Positions 1-7,434 of a stretch of 64,000 nt of DNA are shown here, piece by piece. Both the position numbers and the translations under genes were made by a program. Every line of letters starts with the position of its first letter. Position 1 is the first letter of the stretch. Source of the stretch: Hymenobacter siberiensis (GTDB lineage: Bacteria; Bacteroidota; Bacteroidia; Cytophagales; Hymenobacteraceae); NCBI RefSeq assembly GCF_018967865.2, contig NZ_JAHLZY020000001.1:3596001-3660000 (forward strand), in the 5' to 3' direction. The notes beneath the pieces were generated by a model. That model was given only the letters and a program-made list of their open reading frames with translations. It did not search any database and was not told the DNA's origin.

Positions 1-135
1 GCGCCAGAAAAGCCAGTCGAATAGCACTACGCCCAGCGGCAGCAATGCCTTCTAGATGGTTGAAAGTGACGCTGCAGCCGTGGTTTGCAGCTGGGCCGTA
101 TCCGAATGGGCGGAAACAGGAATGACCGGGTTCAT
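1..135 (-). pseudogene. Start of a membrane protein gene, cut by window edge, with an in-frame amber
   Basis: On the minus strand an ATG at 135 opens a frame that reads MNPVIPVSAHSDTAQLQTTA and continues to a TAG at 52-54. The same frame carries on to the window edge as KALLPLGVVLFDWLFWR, which looks like the first hydrophobic helix of a polytopic membrane protein. It resembles the N-termini of DUF4153/DUF4173-type proteins, but too little is visible to assign a family. Either the gene is interrupted by a nonsense codon or it starts after the TAG, for example at the TTG at 43-45. It lies downstream of and in the same direction as the winged-helix gene at 286-579, so it may belong to that operon. 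Confidence 0.35.
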
Positions 136-285
136 GAACAATCAGTTAGATGAAGAATAGATTTAAGGCCGCTAAATGAGCCGGGCCAGCAGCTGGAATA
201 AATCGAAGAACCAATCTTAAAAAAACTTTGCTATTCAAAGTTACTAGTCAAAAAAAAGAGCCTGACTTGCTCCTTTCTCAAAAAA

Positions 286-579
286 TCAGGGCCGCAGCAG
301 CTTCTCCAGCGTGGCCAGGTGCTGCTGAAACGCGGCCTTGCCGGCGGCGGTAGCGGTGTAAGTCGTGTTGGGTTTCTTGCCGATAAACTGCTTGCTGACG
401 AGGACGTATTCGGCTTTTTCGAGGGCGGCTACGTGGCTGGCAAGGTTGCCATCGGTCAGGTCGAGCACTTCTTTTAAGTCGTTGAAGCTCACAGAATCGT
501 TGGCCAACAGCACGGCCATTACGCCCAGCCGCACGCGGTGGTCAAAGGCCTTATTGAGAGTGTGGATGAGGTGCTTCAC
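286..579 (-). CDS. Winged-helix transcriptional regulator (97 aa)
   Basis: A small single-domain protein. Residues 10-85 form a winged helix: a helix-turn-helix with LTDGNLASHVAALEKAEYV as the recognition region, followed by a wing with FIGKKPNTTYTATAAGKAA. This is the pattern of the ArsR/PadR-like HTH_34 proteins that lack an effector domain. The start is GTG at 579, only 15 bases after the stop of the membrane protein gene at 595-1260, so the two are probably one transcript. Such regulator/membrane-protein pairs are common in Bacteroidota; the ligand and target are unknown. It ends with TGA at 286. Confidence 0.8.
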   Translation of the reverse strand: MKHLIHTLNKAFDHRVRLGVMAVLLANDSVSFNDLKEVLDLTDGNLASHVAALEKAEYVLVSKQFIGKKPNTTYTATAAGKAAFQQHLATLEKLLRP

Positions 580-594
580 CGAGTTGCTGCGGGG

Positions 595-1260
595 TTATTG
601 GGCCGAGGTGCCGGCCGCGCCCGGCCGCTCGTAGCGGTTATACATCAGCAGGCCGTAGCCAATGTGGCCCAGGCCAAAGCCGAGTGCAAAGTAAGCCAAG
701 CCCCAGCCGGGCTGCAGCATGGCCAGCAGCCCAAGTCCGATTTGGCTGAGGCCCAGCAAACGAATTTCGTCGAGGGTGTACTTGCTGGCGTTGAGCAGCG
801 CGAGGCCGTAGAACAGCAGCAGGCACGGCACCACCATGCCCGCATCGCCGCCCAGGTACAGGCGCAGGCAGAACAGCTCGCCCGCCACCAGCGGCACGGC
901 CAGGGCCACGGCCAGCCGGCGTGCCGGGCTGCTCCACAGGGTTTGCCCGCTGCTGTGGGTGCGGCGCCGAGTAAAAAACACGGCCACCAGCAGCGCCGCC
1001 GCAATCATACCGCCCGCCAGCAGCAGCAGAAACGGCAGGGCTGCCCGCCGTTCCGGCTCCGAGGCCTGCATCAGGCGCAGGTAGCCGTCGGGAAATTCGC
1101 TTTGCAAATAGAAGTGGCCCGCCGCCGACCCCAGCAGCGCCACCACGCCCGCCCCTACCCCACTCAGGCCCGAGAGCGACAAAAAGCGCGAGCTGCGCTC
1201 CATAATAGCGCGGATTTCGGTGAGCTGAGCAAGGGGGTCGGGAGCAGCGGCGGACTTCAT
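595..1260 (-). CDS. Polytopic membrane protein of unknown function
   Basis: I chose the ATG at 1260 (MKSAAAPDPLAQLTEIRAI), giving 221 aa; the frame stays open 27 codons further upstream but that part looks non-coding. A short N-terminal region with a predicted amphipathic helix (EIRAIMERSSRFLSLSGLS) is followed by about six hydrophobic segments: residues around 25-45, 75-95, 110-130, 140-155, 165-185 and 188-205. No catalytic motif is visible. The gene directly precedes the winged-helix regulator, so it may be that regulator's partner or target. This arrangement is frequent in Cytophagales but its role is not known to me. Confidence 0.75.
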   Translation of the reverse strand: MKSAAAPDPLAQLTEIRAIMERSSRFLSLSGLSGVGAGVVALLGSAAGHFYLQSEFPDGYLRLMQASEPERRAALPFLLLLAGGMIAAALLVAVFFTRRRTHSSGQTLWSSPARRLAVALAVPLVAGELFCLRLYLGGDAGMVVPCLLLFYGLALLNASKYTLDEIRLLGLSQIGLGLLAMLQPGWGLAYFALGFGLGHIGYGLLMYNRYERPGAAGTSAQ

Positions 1261-1549
1261 ATTTTTCGAAGTGCTTTGTAATGCAAAGTTTATAAAAAGA
1301 GTTGATGTATTTGTCATGCTTCCACCAAATTTTATTCTCAATGCCTGCCGCCCCCGCAGCTATTGCCCAGCCCAAGTTAGCGCCTACACAATCGGGGGAA
1401 GCAGCGCTTTGCTCAATACTTGCATCTACGGGACAGGATTCGTAATTCTCCGGTGGCGGAGGCGGGGTTGGATTTGGCCTGCTTACAGCAGTTTTCAGCG
1501 CATCAACCTACTGTCCAAATACTAAGCATACCCCAACTCACCGGTCAGC

Positions 1550-2935
1550 CTACGCCGATTCGGCGGGAAACAGCAGGGTAAACGTGGTGCCCCGGCCCAG
1601 CTCGCTGGCCACGCTCACCTCGATGTGCAGTAGACCGCAAGCCTTGGCCACAATGGACAAGCCCAGCCCGGTACCGCCGATTTGCTTGTGCGCCAGCGCA
1701 TCGGACCGAAAAAGCGGGTCGAAAATCCGCGCCAAATCCTCCGGCCGAATGCCGATACCCTCGTCGCTGATGGTGCAGCGCAGGTGCGCTGCGGGCCGCG
1801 AGAAACCCACGGTGATGGCAGAGCCGGCAGGCGAATACTTAATGGCATTGGCCAGCAGGTTGTCCAGAATCAAATCGACCAGAAATGGGTCTGACACGAT
1901 GGGCGGCAGGTCACCGTCTTCCACATCGACGCGGATGTGCTTGGCACTGAGGTCGACGCGGTGGCGATGCAGCACATCGTGCACGCAGCTGAGCACCGAC
2001 AGCTCCTGCCGCTTCAGGTCTTTGGCCTGGGTTCCGAAGCGGGCCAGCAACAGCAGCTGGTCGACGAGGAGGCTGAGGCGGTCGATTTCGCCGATGCCGA
2101 GGCCGATGCTTTCCACGTATTCGGCGGGCGTGCGGGGCTTGCGCACCAGCACTTCGAGGGTGCCGCGCAGCACGGCCAGCGGCGTGCGCAGCTCGTGCGA
2201 GGCATCGGCGGTGAATTGCTTTTCGCGCTCCACCGCCTGCTCGATGCGCTGGAGCAGGCTGTTGATGGCGCTGGCCAGGGTGTGGAGCTCGTCGGGGCGC
2301 GGCGGCAGGGCAATGCGCTCGGCTAAGTTGTTGCTGGTAATGCGGTTGGTGGTGGCCGTAATTTGGGCAATGGGCGCAATGCTGCGCCCGGCCAGCCCCC
2401 GCGCCAGCCCAAACACCAGCAGCAGCACCACCGGAAACGAAAGCAGCAGCACGGTTTCGAGGCTGTCGAGCACGTGCCGGGCCGCCTCCGACGAAATGGC
2501 CGCCACCAGATAGCCCACCGTGGTGCCGGCCGGCCGAATAGGCTCGGCCAGTTGCCGCAGGGCCTGCCCGCGCAGCGTGGAATTCAGCGGCACCAGCGGC
2601 GGGGTGGCGTCGAAGGGCAACAGGTCATTTTTCAGGTTGGGCGAGCGGTCGAGCACCCGGCCGCGCGCATCGGCCAGTTGAATGAACACCGGGGCCACCT
2701 GCACCTCGCGGTGCTCCCGCTCCTGCCACTCCTGCCGGTGCAAAAAGACCACCTGCGAACCATCCAGCCGCAACTTTCCCATGTGCTTGGCCACCTCAAA
2801 TCGCAGGCTGTTGTCCAAATCGAGGTACACCCGGTGCTGCACCACGCCAAAAACCACCAGGTACACGGCCGCCACCAGCGCGGCGGTGGCCAGCATGTAG
2901 TGCAGGGCAATGCGGTTTTTGAAAGTGAGCGACAT
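1550..2935 (-). CDS. Sensor histidine kinase with HAMP domain
   Basis: Autophosphorylating inner-membrane kinase of a two-component pair. From the chosen start MSLTFKNRIA (2935) the order is a first transmembrane helix (about 10-30), a periplasmic sensor region of about 120 residues, a second helix (about 160-185), a HAMP linker, a HisKA domain with the phospho-acceptor histidine in DASHELRTPLAVLRG, and a HATPase domain with N box LLANAIKYSP, G1 box DEGIGIRPEDL and G2 box GGTGLGLSIV. The response regulator lies 64 bases upstream on the same strand, so the two form an operon. The short periplasmic domain gives no clue to the signal; metal or envelope stress would be typical. Confidence 0.93.
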   Translation of the reverse strand: MSLTFKNRIALHYMLATAALVAAVYLVVFGVVQHRVYLDLDNSLRFEVAKHMGKLRLDGSQVVFLHRQEWQEREHREVQVAPVFIQLADARGRVLDRSPNLKNDLLPFDATPPLVPLNSTLRGQALRQLAEPIRPAGTTVGYLVAAISSEAARHVLDSLETVLLLSFPVVLLLVFGLARGLAGRSIAPIAQITATTNRITSNNLAERIALPPRPDELHTLASAINSLLQRIEQAVEREKQFTADASHELRTPLAVLRGTLEVLVRKPRTPAEYVESIGLGIGEIDRLSLLVDQLLLLARFGTQAKDLKRQELSVLSCVHDVLHRHRVDLSAKHIRVDVEDGDLPPIVSDPFLVDLILDNLLANAIKYSPAGSAITVGFSRPAAHLRCTISDEGIGIRPEDLARIFDPLFRSDALAHKQIGGTGLGLSIVAKACGLLHIEVSVASELGRGTTFTLLFPAESA

Positions 2936-2999
2936 TGGGGGATTTTGGGGCATGGGTGGCAAAGTTGCTACGTTCTGGCATTTCGCCCTCCTACCTCAG

Positions 3000-3665
3000 C
3001 TAGTCCCGGGCCACGTAACCAATGCCGCGCACGGTCTGCAAATACTCGTCATCCTTTCTCATAACCAGCTTCTTACGCAGCGCGTTCATGTACACATCGA
3101 GCACGCCGGTATTGTATTCGAAGTGAATGTCCCACACATTTTCGATAATGCTTTGGCGGCGGCACACCTTGCCCTTGTTGCGCAGCAGGTATTCAAGCAG
3201 GGCAAATTCCTTCTGGGTGAGGGCAATTTTCTTGTCGTTTTTATGCACCTGGTGCGTGTCCACATCCAGCGTGATGGGGCCGAGCACGAACTGCTCGGCC
3301 GACGCGGGCACGGGCCGCAGCTGCACTCTGATGCGCTCCAGCAGCTCCGCAAAATGAAACGGTTTTTTGATGTAGTCGTTGGCACCGGCCTGCAAGCCGG
3401 CCACGGTATCGGCCACGGTGTCTTTGGCCGTGAGGAAGATAAGGGGCGTCGTGAGCTGCCGGGCGCGCAGCTGCTGGCACACTTCCAGCCCCGTGAGGCC
3501 GGGCAGCATCCAGTCCACGAGCAGCAGGTCGTAGGGCCGGGCCTGGGCCTGGGCGAGGCCGGCGGGGCCGGCAGCGGCCACATCCACCACAAAGCCCTCT
3601 TCCTCGAGGCCCTGTTTCAGAAAGCGGGCAATACCGGATTCGTCTTCGATGAGTAGCAGGTTCAT
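3000..3665 (-). CDS. OmpR/PhoB-family response regulator
   Basis: DNA-binding partner of the downstream histidine kinase. The start is ATG at 3665 (MNLLLIEDES). The receiver domain (1-120) has the acidic pair ED, the phospho-acceptor aspartate in LLVDWMLPGLTG, the conserved threonine/lysine in FLTAKD and an ANDYIKKPF end. The C-terminal winged helix (about 128-221) has the Trans_reg_C signature LTQKEFALLEYLLRNKG and ends in VRGIGYVA. Length (221 aa) is standard. An AACCTTTG box at 3699-3706 on the same strand resembles the Bacteroidota -7 element (TAnnTTTG) and could be the operon promoter. Confidence 0.94.
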   Translation of the reverse strand: MNLLLIEDESGIARFLKQGLEEEGFVVDVAAAGPAGLAQAQARPYDLLLVDWMLPGLTGLEVCQQLRARQLTTPLIFLTAKDTVADTVAGLQAGANDYIKKPFHFAELLERIRVQLRPVPASAEQFVLGPITLDVDTHQVHKNDKKIALTQKEFALLEYLLRNKGKVCRRQSIIENVWDIHFEYNTGVLDVYMNALRKKLVMRKDDEYLQTVRGIGYVARD

Positions 3666-3881
3666 AAGCGGGGAGGCGCCGACCGCAGCAGCGGAGAGCA
3701 AAGGTTCAAAGTTCAGCTTAACGGCATCCTCCTATCAGCGGGTATCCCCGAACGAAGATGAGCCAATACTTTAATGGAATATTAATATTTTTCCAAGAAA
3801 AAGCAAAGATGCCGAGGCGTAAAGATGGCCAATTCAACCCCATTCAATGCAGGGCCCTGCTCATCTGCCGCGTCCTGGCTT

Positions 3882-3930
3882 TAAACCACCCGGTTTGTCG
3901 GCAGCAACGTCGGCGGGCCGGGTGGTTTTT
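3882..3930 (+). terminator. Terminator-like hairpin just upstream of a start codon
   Basis: AAACCACCCGG (3883-3893) pairs with CCGGGTGGTTT (3918-3928), and the arm ends in a TTTTT run in the + direction. It stops 16 bases before the ATG of the methyltransferase gene at 3946, and no + strand gene lies upstream of it. It could be a transcription attenuator in that gene's leader or the end of a short non-coding transcript from 3700-3930. Confidence 0.5.
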
Positions 3931-3945
3931 GCGTAAGTTCGGTTT

Positions 3946-4743
3946 ATGCGCCTTCGCCTTCGGTTGTTTGAGTTTGAGGATTTGCCGTGGTTTCCGGCCA
4001 CCATTCGGGCCGGGATGATGGATTACCTACGATTTATGATTTCGCTGCTGGGCACCTACCGGCCCATTGCCCCGCTGCTGGCCGAGGGCCTCACCCGCAC
4101 CGCCCAAACCCACGTGCTGGAGCTAGGTGCCGGGGCCGGCGGCGGCACCGAGACCGTGCTGGCCGCCCTGCGCACCCACGGCCAGCCCACGGCCACCATC
4201 ACCCTCACCGACCTCTACCCCCAGCCCGTCGCCTGGGCCGATATTGCCCGGCGCACCCACGGCGCCATTGGCTACGAGCCGGCGGCGGTAAATGCCCTGG
4301 CTGTGCCCGCGCAGCTGGCGGGCTTCCGCACCATTTTTTCGGCCTTCCACCACTTCCCGCCCGAGGCGGCCACTGCCATGCTGCGCGATGCCGTGCGGGC
4401 CGGCACCGGCATCGGCGTGTTTGAGGGGGCGGGCAAGCACTGGGCCGAGCTGCTGCTGGCCGTGACGGTGCTGCCGGTGGCGCAGCTGCTGCTCACCCCG
4501 TTTTTCCGGCCATTTCGACTCAGCCGACTGGTATTTACTTACTTAATTCCCATCATTCCGCTCTGCACTATCTGGGATGGGTCGGTATCGCTGCTGCGCA
4601 TGTACTCCACGGCCGAGCTGCTGGCCCTGGCCCGGGCGGCCGACCCGGACAGCACTTTCGCCTGGCAGGCCGGCAAAAAGCGGCACTGGTGGGGGCCACA
4701 GGTCACGTATCTCATCGGCTGGCCAAATGCTACGCTTAATTGA
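3946..4743 (+). CDS. Class I SAM-dependent methyltransferase
   Basis: 265 aa. The SAM-binding motif I is VLELGAGAGGGTETVLAAL (around residues 57-75), followed by an acidic strand end LTDLYPQP (motif II) and a post-motif region FSAFHHFPPEAATAML (motif III/IV), all in the order of class I methyltransferases. The C-terminal third contains a hydrophobic stretch (LLAVTVLPVAQLLLTPFF) and an aromatic end, suggesting membrane association. The substrate is not evident. The UbiA-type prenyltransferase gene lies 76 bases downstream, so a joint role in modifying an isoprenoid or aromatic lipid is possible but unproven. A terminator-like hairpin sits 16 bases before the start. Confidence 0.8.
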   Translation: MRLRLRLFEFEDLPWFPATIRAGMMDYLRFMISLLGTYRPIAPLLAEGLTRTAQTHVLELGAGAGGGTETVLAALRTHGQPTATITLTDLYPQPVAWADIARRTHGAIGYEPAAVNALAVPAQLAGFRTIFSAFHHFPPEAATAMLRDAVRAGTGIGVFEGAGKHWAELLLAVTVLPVAQLLLTPFFRPFRLSRLVFTYLIPIIPLCTIWDGSVSLLRMYSTAELLALARAADPDSTFAWQAGKKRHWWGPQVTYLIGWPNATLN

Positions 4744-4744
4744 T

Positions 4745-4838
4745 AAGGAAGAATGAGGAAGGAAGAATTGACAGAGCGACCTTTGTTGTCATTCCTCATT
4801 CTTCATTCTTGATTCTTCATTGATAATTGAAAATTATC
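4745..4838. repeat. Imperfect inverted repeat of GAAGAATGAGGAA type
   Basis: AAGGAAGAATGAGGAAGGA near 4746 faces TTCCTCATTCTTCATTCTT near 4792-4810 in inverted orientation. The element fills the gap between the methyltransferase and prenyltransferase genes and appears to supply the TTG start region of the latter. Confidence 0.5.
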
Positions 4839-5695
4839 GGCGGGCACTGCCGCTGCTGCGCATCCCGTTTTCCGTGTACCTCATGCCCGTATTCTGGTTT
4901 GGGCTGAGTGCCCTGCGCGGGCCGTGGAGCGGCTGGCGGGCCCTGAGCGTGTTTGTGGTGCTGCACCTGCTGGCGTACCCCGCCTCCAACGGCTACAATT
5001 CCTATTACGATAAGGACGAAGGCAGCATTGGTGGCCTCAAAGCGCCGCCCAAAGTCACGCCCGAGCTGCTGCACCTGGTCTGGCTGTTCGATGCGCTGGC
5101 CGTGGCGGGCGCGGCGCTGCTGTCACTGCCCTTCGCGGCGCTGGTGGTGGTGTATTTGCTGGTGTCAAAAGCCTACAGCTACGAGGGCATCCGGCTGAAG
5201 AAATACCCGCTGCTGAGCACGCTGGTAGTGGTTATTTTCCAGGGCGCTTTCACGTTGCTGATGACGCAGGTGGGCGTGGGCGCTACGCCGACGCAGCTTT
5301 TTGAGAAAACCAATCTGCTGCTGGCCTTGGTGAGCACGCTGTTCCTGTGCGGCTCCTACCCACTCACGCAGGTGTACCAGCATGAGGAAGATGCCCGGCG
5401 CGGCGACCACACCCTGAGCCTGCGACTGGGCATTCGGGGCACGTTCATATTTGCGGCGGTGGGGCTGCTGGCGGGCGCAGCGGCGCTGGGCCTGGCCTAT
5501 TGGCTGCGCCAGGAAATCCACCCACTGCTGATTTTTCTGGTGGCTACCGGGCCGGTGGTGGTGCTGTTCGGCCGCTGGGCCTGGGCCGTGTGGCACGACG
5601 AAAGCGCCGCCGATTTTGAGCACACCATGCGAATGAACCAGATTTCATCGTTGTGCCTGAGCGCGGCCTTTATCGCCATGCTGCTCTGGCGCTGA
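4820..5695 (+). CDS. UbiA-family prenyltransferase (integral membrane)
   Basis: 291 aa with eight or nine hydrophobic helices. The first aspartate-rich site is in NGYNSYYDKDEGS (about 59-71) and the second in HEEDARRGDHTLSLRLG (about 190-206), the two Mg/diphosphate-binding loops of UbiA enzymes that attach a polyprenyl chain to an aromatic or other acceptor. The acceptor cannot be named from sequence; menaquinone, heme O or a lipid are the known alternatives, and the first motif is not the strict NDxxDxxxD. The start is taken as TTG at 4820 because no ATG lies in the conserved N-terminal part. It is followed 10 bases later by a lipoprotein gene. Confidence 0.85.
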   Translation: MIIENYRRALPLLRIPFSVYLMPVFWFGLSALRGPWSGWRALSVFVVLHLLAYPASNGYNSYYDKDEGSIGGLKAPPKVTPELLHLVWLFDALAVAGAALLSLPFAALVVVYLLVSKAYSYEGIRLKKYPLLSTLVVVIFQGAFTLLMTQVGVGATPTQLFEKTNLLLALVSTLFLCGSYPLTQVYQHEEDARRGDHTLSLRLGIRGTFIFAAVGLLAGAAALGLAYWLRQEIHPLLIFLVATGPVVVLFGRWAWAVWHDESAADFEHTMRMNQISSLCLSAAFIAMLLWR

Positions 5696-5704
5696 GCGCT
5701 GGCC

Positions 5705-6406
5705 GTGCGCCAGCGGCAACTTAAGCAGCCCCTCGGCGCGTATCAATGGGGCATTTCACTTCACTGTGCCCCCTGTACCACCCGACTCTTTCTGTTGCTG
5801 CCGCTACTGGTCGCCTGCAACGCCACTCCTTCGGCCGTAAATGAGGAAACAGTTTCGCGTGCAGCTGACCGCCAGGGCTCCGATACCACCCAGGCACTGC
5901 CCGCCCCCGATACTGCCCGCACCAAAGCCGTTTCGGCCCTGAGCGATACCCTGCGCGTGGCGCGGCTGACGCACAATTTCAGTCGCCCCAAAGGCCCGAC
6001 CGATAAGTTCCAGCTGGTATTTCGTGGCCCGTCCATCCTCGAACGCGCCGCCGAATTCACTATCACCGACCCCAACGGCCAGGTTGTTTTCCGCGAAATG
6101 CTGACCGAGCCCGACCTCGAAGCCGCCCTGGTGTATGAGATGAAAGCCCCCACCGCCACCCGCGCCGAGCGCGAAACCTTCGTGCTCCGCCGCATCGACC
6201 GGTTTTTCCTGCCAGCGCAGTTTCACACGCCGGCCGTGGGGGCCCTAACGCCGTTTGTCGGTGGCATTGAGAACCTCGCCCCCACCACTTGGACTGACTT
6301 GGCCAAACGGCCTGATGCCATCGGCTTCGAGTACCTGAAAGGCAAGGAAGACCGCCGCCATATTACCTGGTCGCCCCTAAAAAAGCAAACTGTGCGGCTA
6401 CAGTAG
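5705..6406 (+). CDS. Putative lipoprotein of unknown function
   Basis: 233 aa read from a GTG at 5705; no ATG is available near the N-terminus. A hydrophobic stretch LFLLLPLLVAC around residues 28-38 ends in a lipobox-like LVAC, so the mature protein would begin at the cysteine and be anchored to a membrane. The mature part has a low-complexity Ala/Thr/Asp linker, then a compact domain of about 150 residues (VARLTHNFSRPKGPTDKFQL onward) with many beta-prone stretches. I do not recognise a family. It starts 10 bases after the prenyltransferase stop, so co-transcription is likely. Confidence 0.65.
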   Translation: MRQRQLKQPLGAYQWGISLHCAPCTTRLFLLLPLLVACNATPSAVNEETVSRAADRQGSDTTQALPAPDTARTKAVSALSDTLRVARLTHNFSRPKGPTDKFQLVFRGPSILERAAEFTITDPNGQVVFREMLTEPDLEAALVYEMKAPTATRAERETFVLRRIDRFFLPAQFHTPAVGALTPFVGGIENLAPTTWTDLAKRPDAIGFEYLKGKEDRRHITWSPLKKQTVRLQ

Positions 6407-6414
6407 CGGCTGCG

Positions 6415-7083
6415 TTAGCGCCCCGATTCCTCGCGCAACAGCTGCTCCAGCCCCGCCCGCAACTGCTCAAACGGCTGGTAGCCCCGAGCCAGCACGTAGC
6501 CCTGCTCTCCAATCCGCACCACGGCCGTGGGGAAACCCTGAACCCCAATGCGGGCCACGGCCGCAAGCTCCTGTTGGGTGGCCGTAGCCGTTTCGGGTGC
6601 CGCCCAGCGCCGCAGAAATTCGGCCTCATCCACTTCAAACGGGGCCAGCAGCGGCGCATACGTAGTGGCGGCGTTCAAATCATGGCCGTCGCGGAAAAAG
6701 GCCGTTTGCACGGCGTGGGCAAAAGCCACGGCGCGGGCCGGGTCCTGCGTAAGCTGCCGAAACGCCACAATGGCCCGGCTCGGCGGCTCGGAATCGTAGT
6801 AGTAAGTCCCGGCCTCGCCCAGCGCCTTGAACGGTTCGCCAAAGGCTACGCCGGTTACGTCTTCCACCTGCCCCAGGGCCTGGCGGATGTAGTCCCAGCT
6901 TTCGCCAATCGGGCCGGCATCGGCATCGCGCACCATGCCGCCGCACAGCACCGACACATCTACGCGCCCCGCAAACGCCCGCTGCACCTGGTTGATAACC
7001 GAGCTCATGCCGTAGCACCAGCCGCACAACGGGTCGTGAACGTAGAGCAACTCGGGCAGCTGGACGAGAGATTCGGGATTCAT
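6415..7083 (-). CDS. DsbA/FrnE-family thioredoxin-fold protein
   Basis: Start ATG at 7083 (MNPESLVQLPELLYVHDPLC), 222 aa. The redox site is CGWC (about 20-23) directly after the first strand, followed by a long helical insertion and the cis-proline loop GFPTAVV (about 185). This is the layout of the DSBA-like thioredoxin domain seen in FrnE and related proteins. There is no signal peptide, so it probably acts in the cytoplasm, for example as an oxidative-stress disulfide isomerase. It is convergent with the lipoprotein gene, ending 8 bases after it. Confidence 0.85.
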   Translation of the reverse strand: MNPESLVQLPELLYVHDPLCGWCYGMSSVINQVQRAFAGRVDVSVLCGGMVRDADAGPIGESWDYIRQALGQVEDVTGVAFGEPFKALGEAGTYYYDSEPPSRAIVAFRQLTQDPARAVAFAHAVQTAFFRDGHDLNAATTYAPLLAPFEVDEAEFLRRWAAPETATATQQELAAVARIGVQGFPTAVVRIGEQGYVLARGYQPFEQLRAGLEQLLREESGR

Positions 7084-7274
7084 ACGCAGTTTTTTTGCCA
7101 AAAATAGCGCCCTATTGCTCGTCCGGCGACTTATGCGGAACAGGTAAAATTTATTTTCGACGGTGGTGAATTTATTCTTCCAGCCCACAGTTTGCTCCGT
7201 GATATCTAACCCTATTCAAGTGGACAATTTTTATACGTCCATTTATTATTATCGACGATTGTTATTCTACTGAT

Positions 7275-7304
7275 AGCCCGCCGCAGCAATGTGGCGGGCT
7301 TTTT
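7275..7304 (+). terminator. Orphan rho-independent terminator on the + strand
   Basis: AGCCCGCC (7275-7282) pairs with GGCGGGCT (7293-7300) and is followed by a T run. No + strand gene precedes it; the flanking genes read on the minus strand. It may end a short RNA starting in the AT-rich stretch around 7190-7260. Confidence 0.5.
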
Positions 7305-7377
7305 CAGGACCATTTGAGTCGATTAAATTATTTTAATAAAATGAATAATTCAAACGATTAGGCTGTACTGACTCATC

Positions 7378-7416
7378 AAAAAAGGCCCGCTGCATTGCTG
7401 CAGCGGGCCTTTTCGC
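7378..7416 (-). terminator. Terminator downstream of rho
   Basis: A strong stem of GGCCCGCTGCA with TGCAGCGGGCC, flanked by A and T runs on both sides. It lies about 20 bases after the rho stop codon and is suited to end the rho transcript on the minus strand. Confidence 0.8.
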
Positions 7417-7434
7417 TTTTGATAACCAGGTTAT

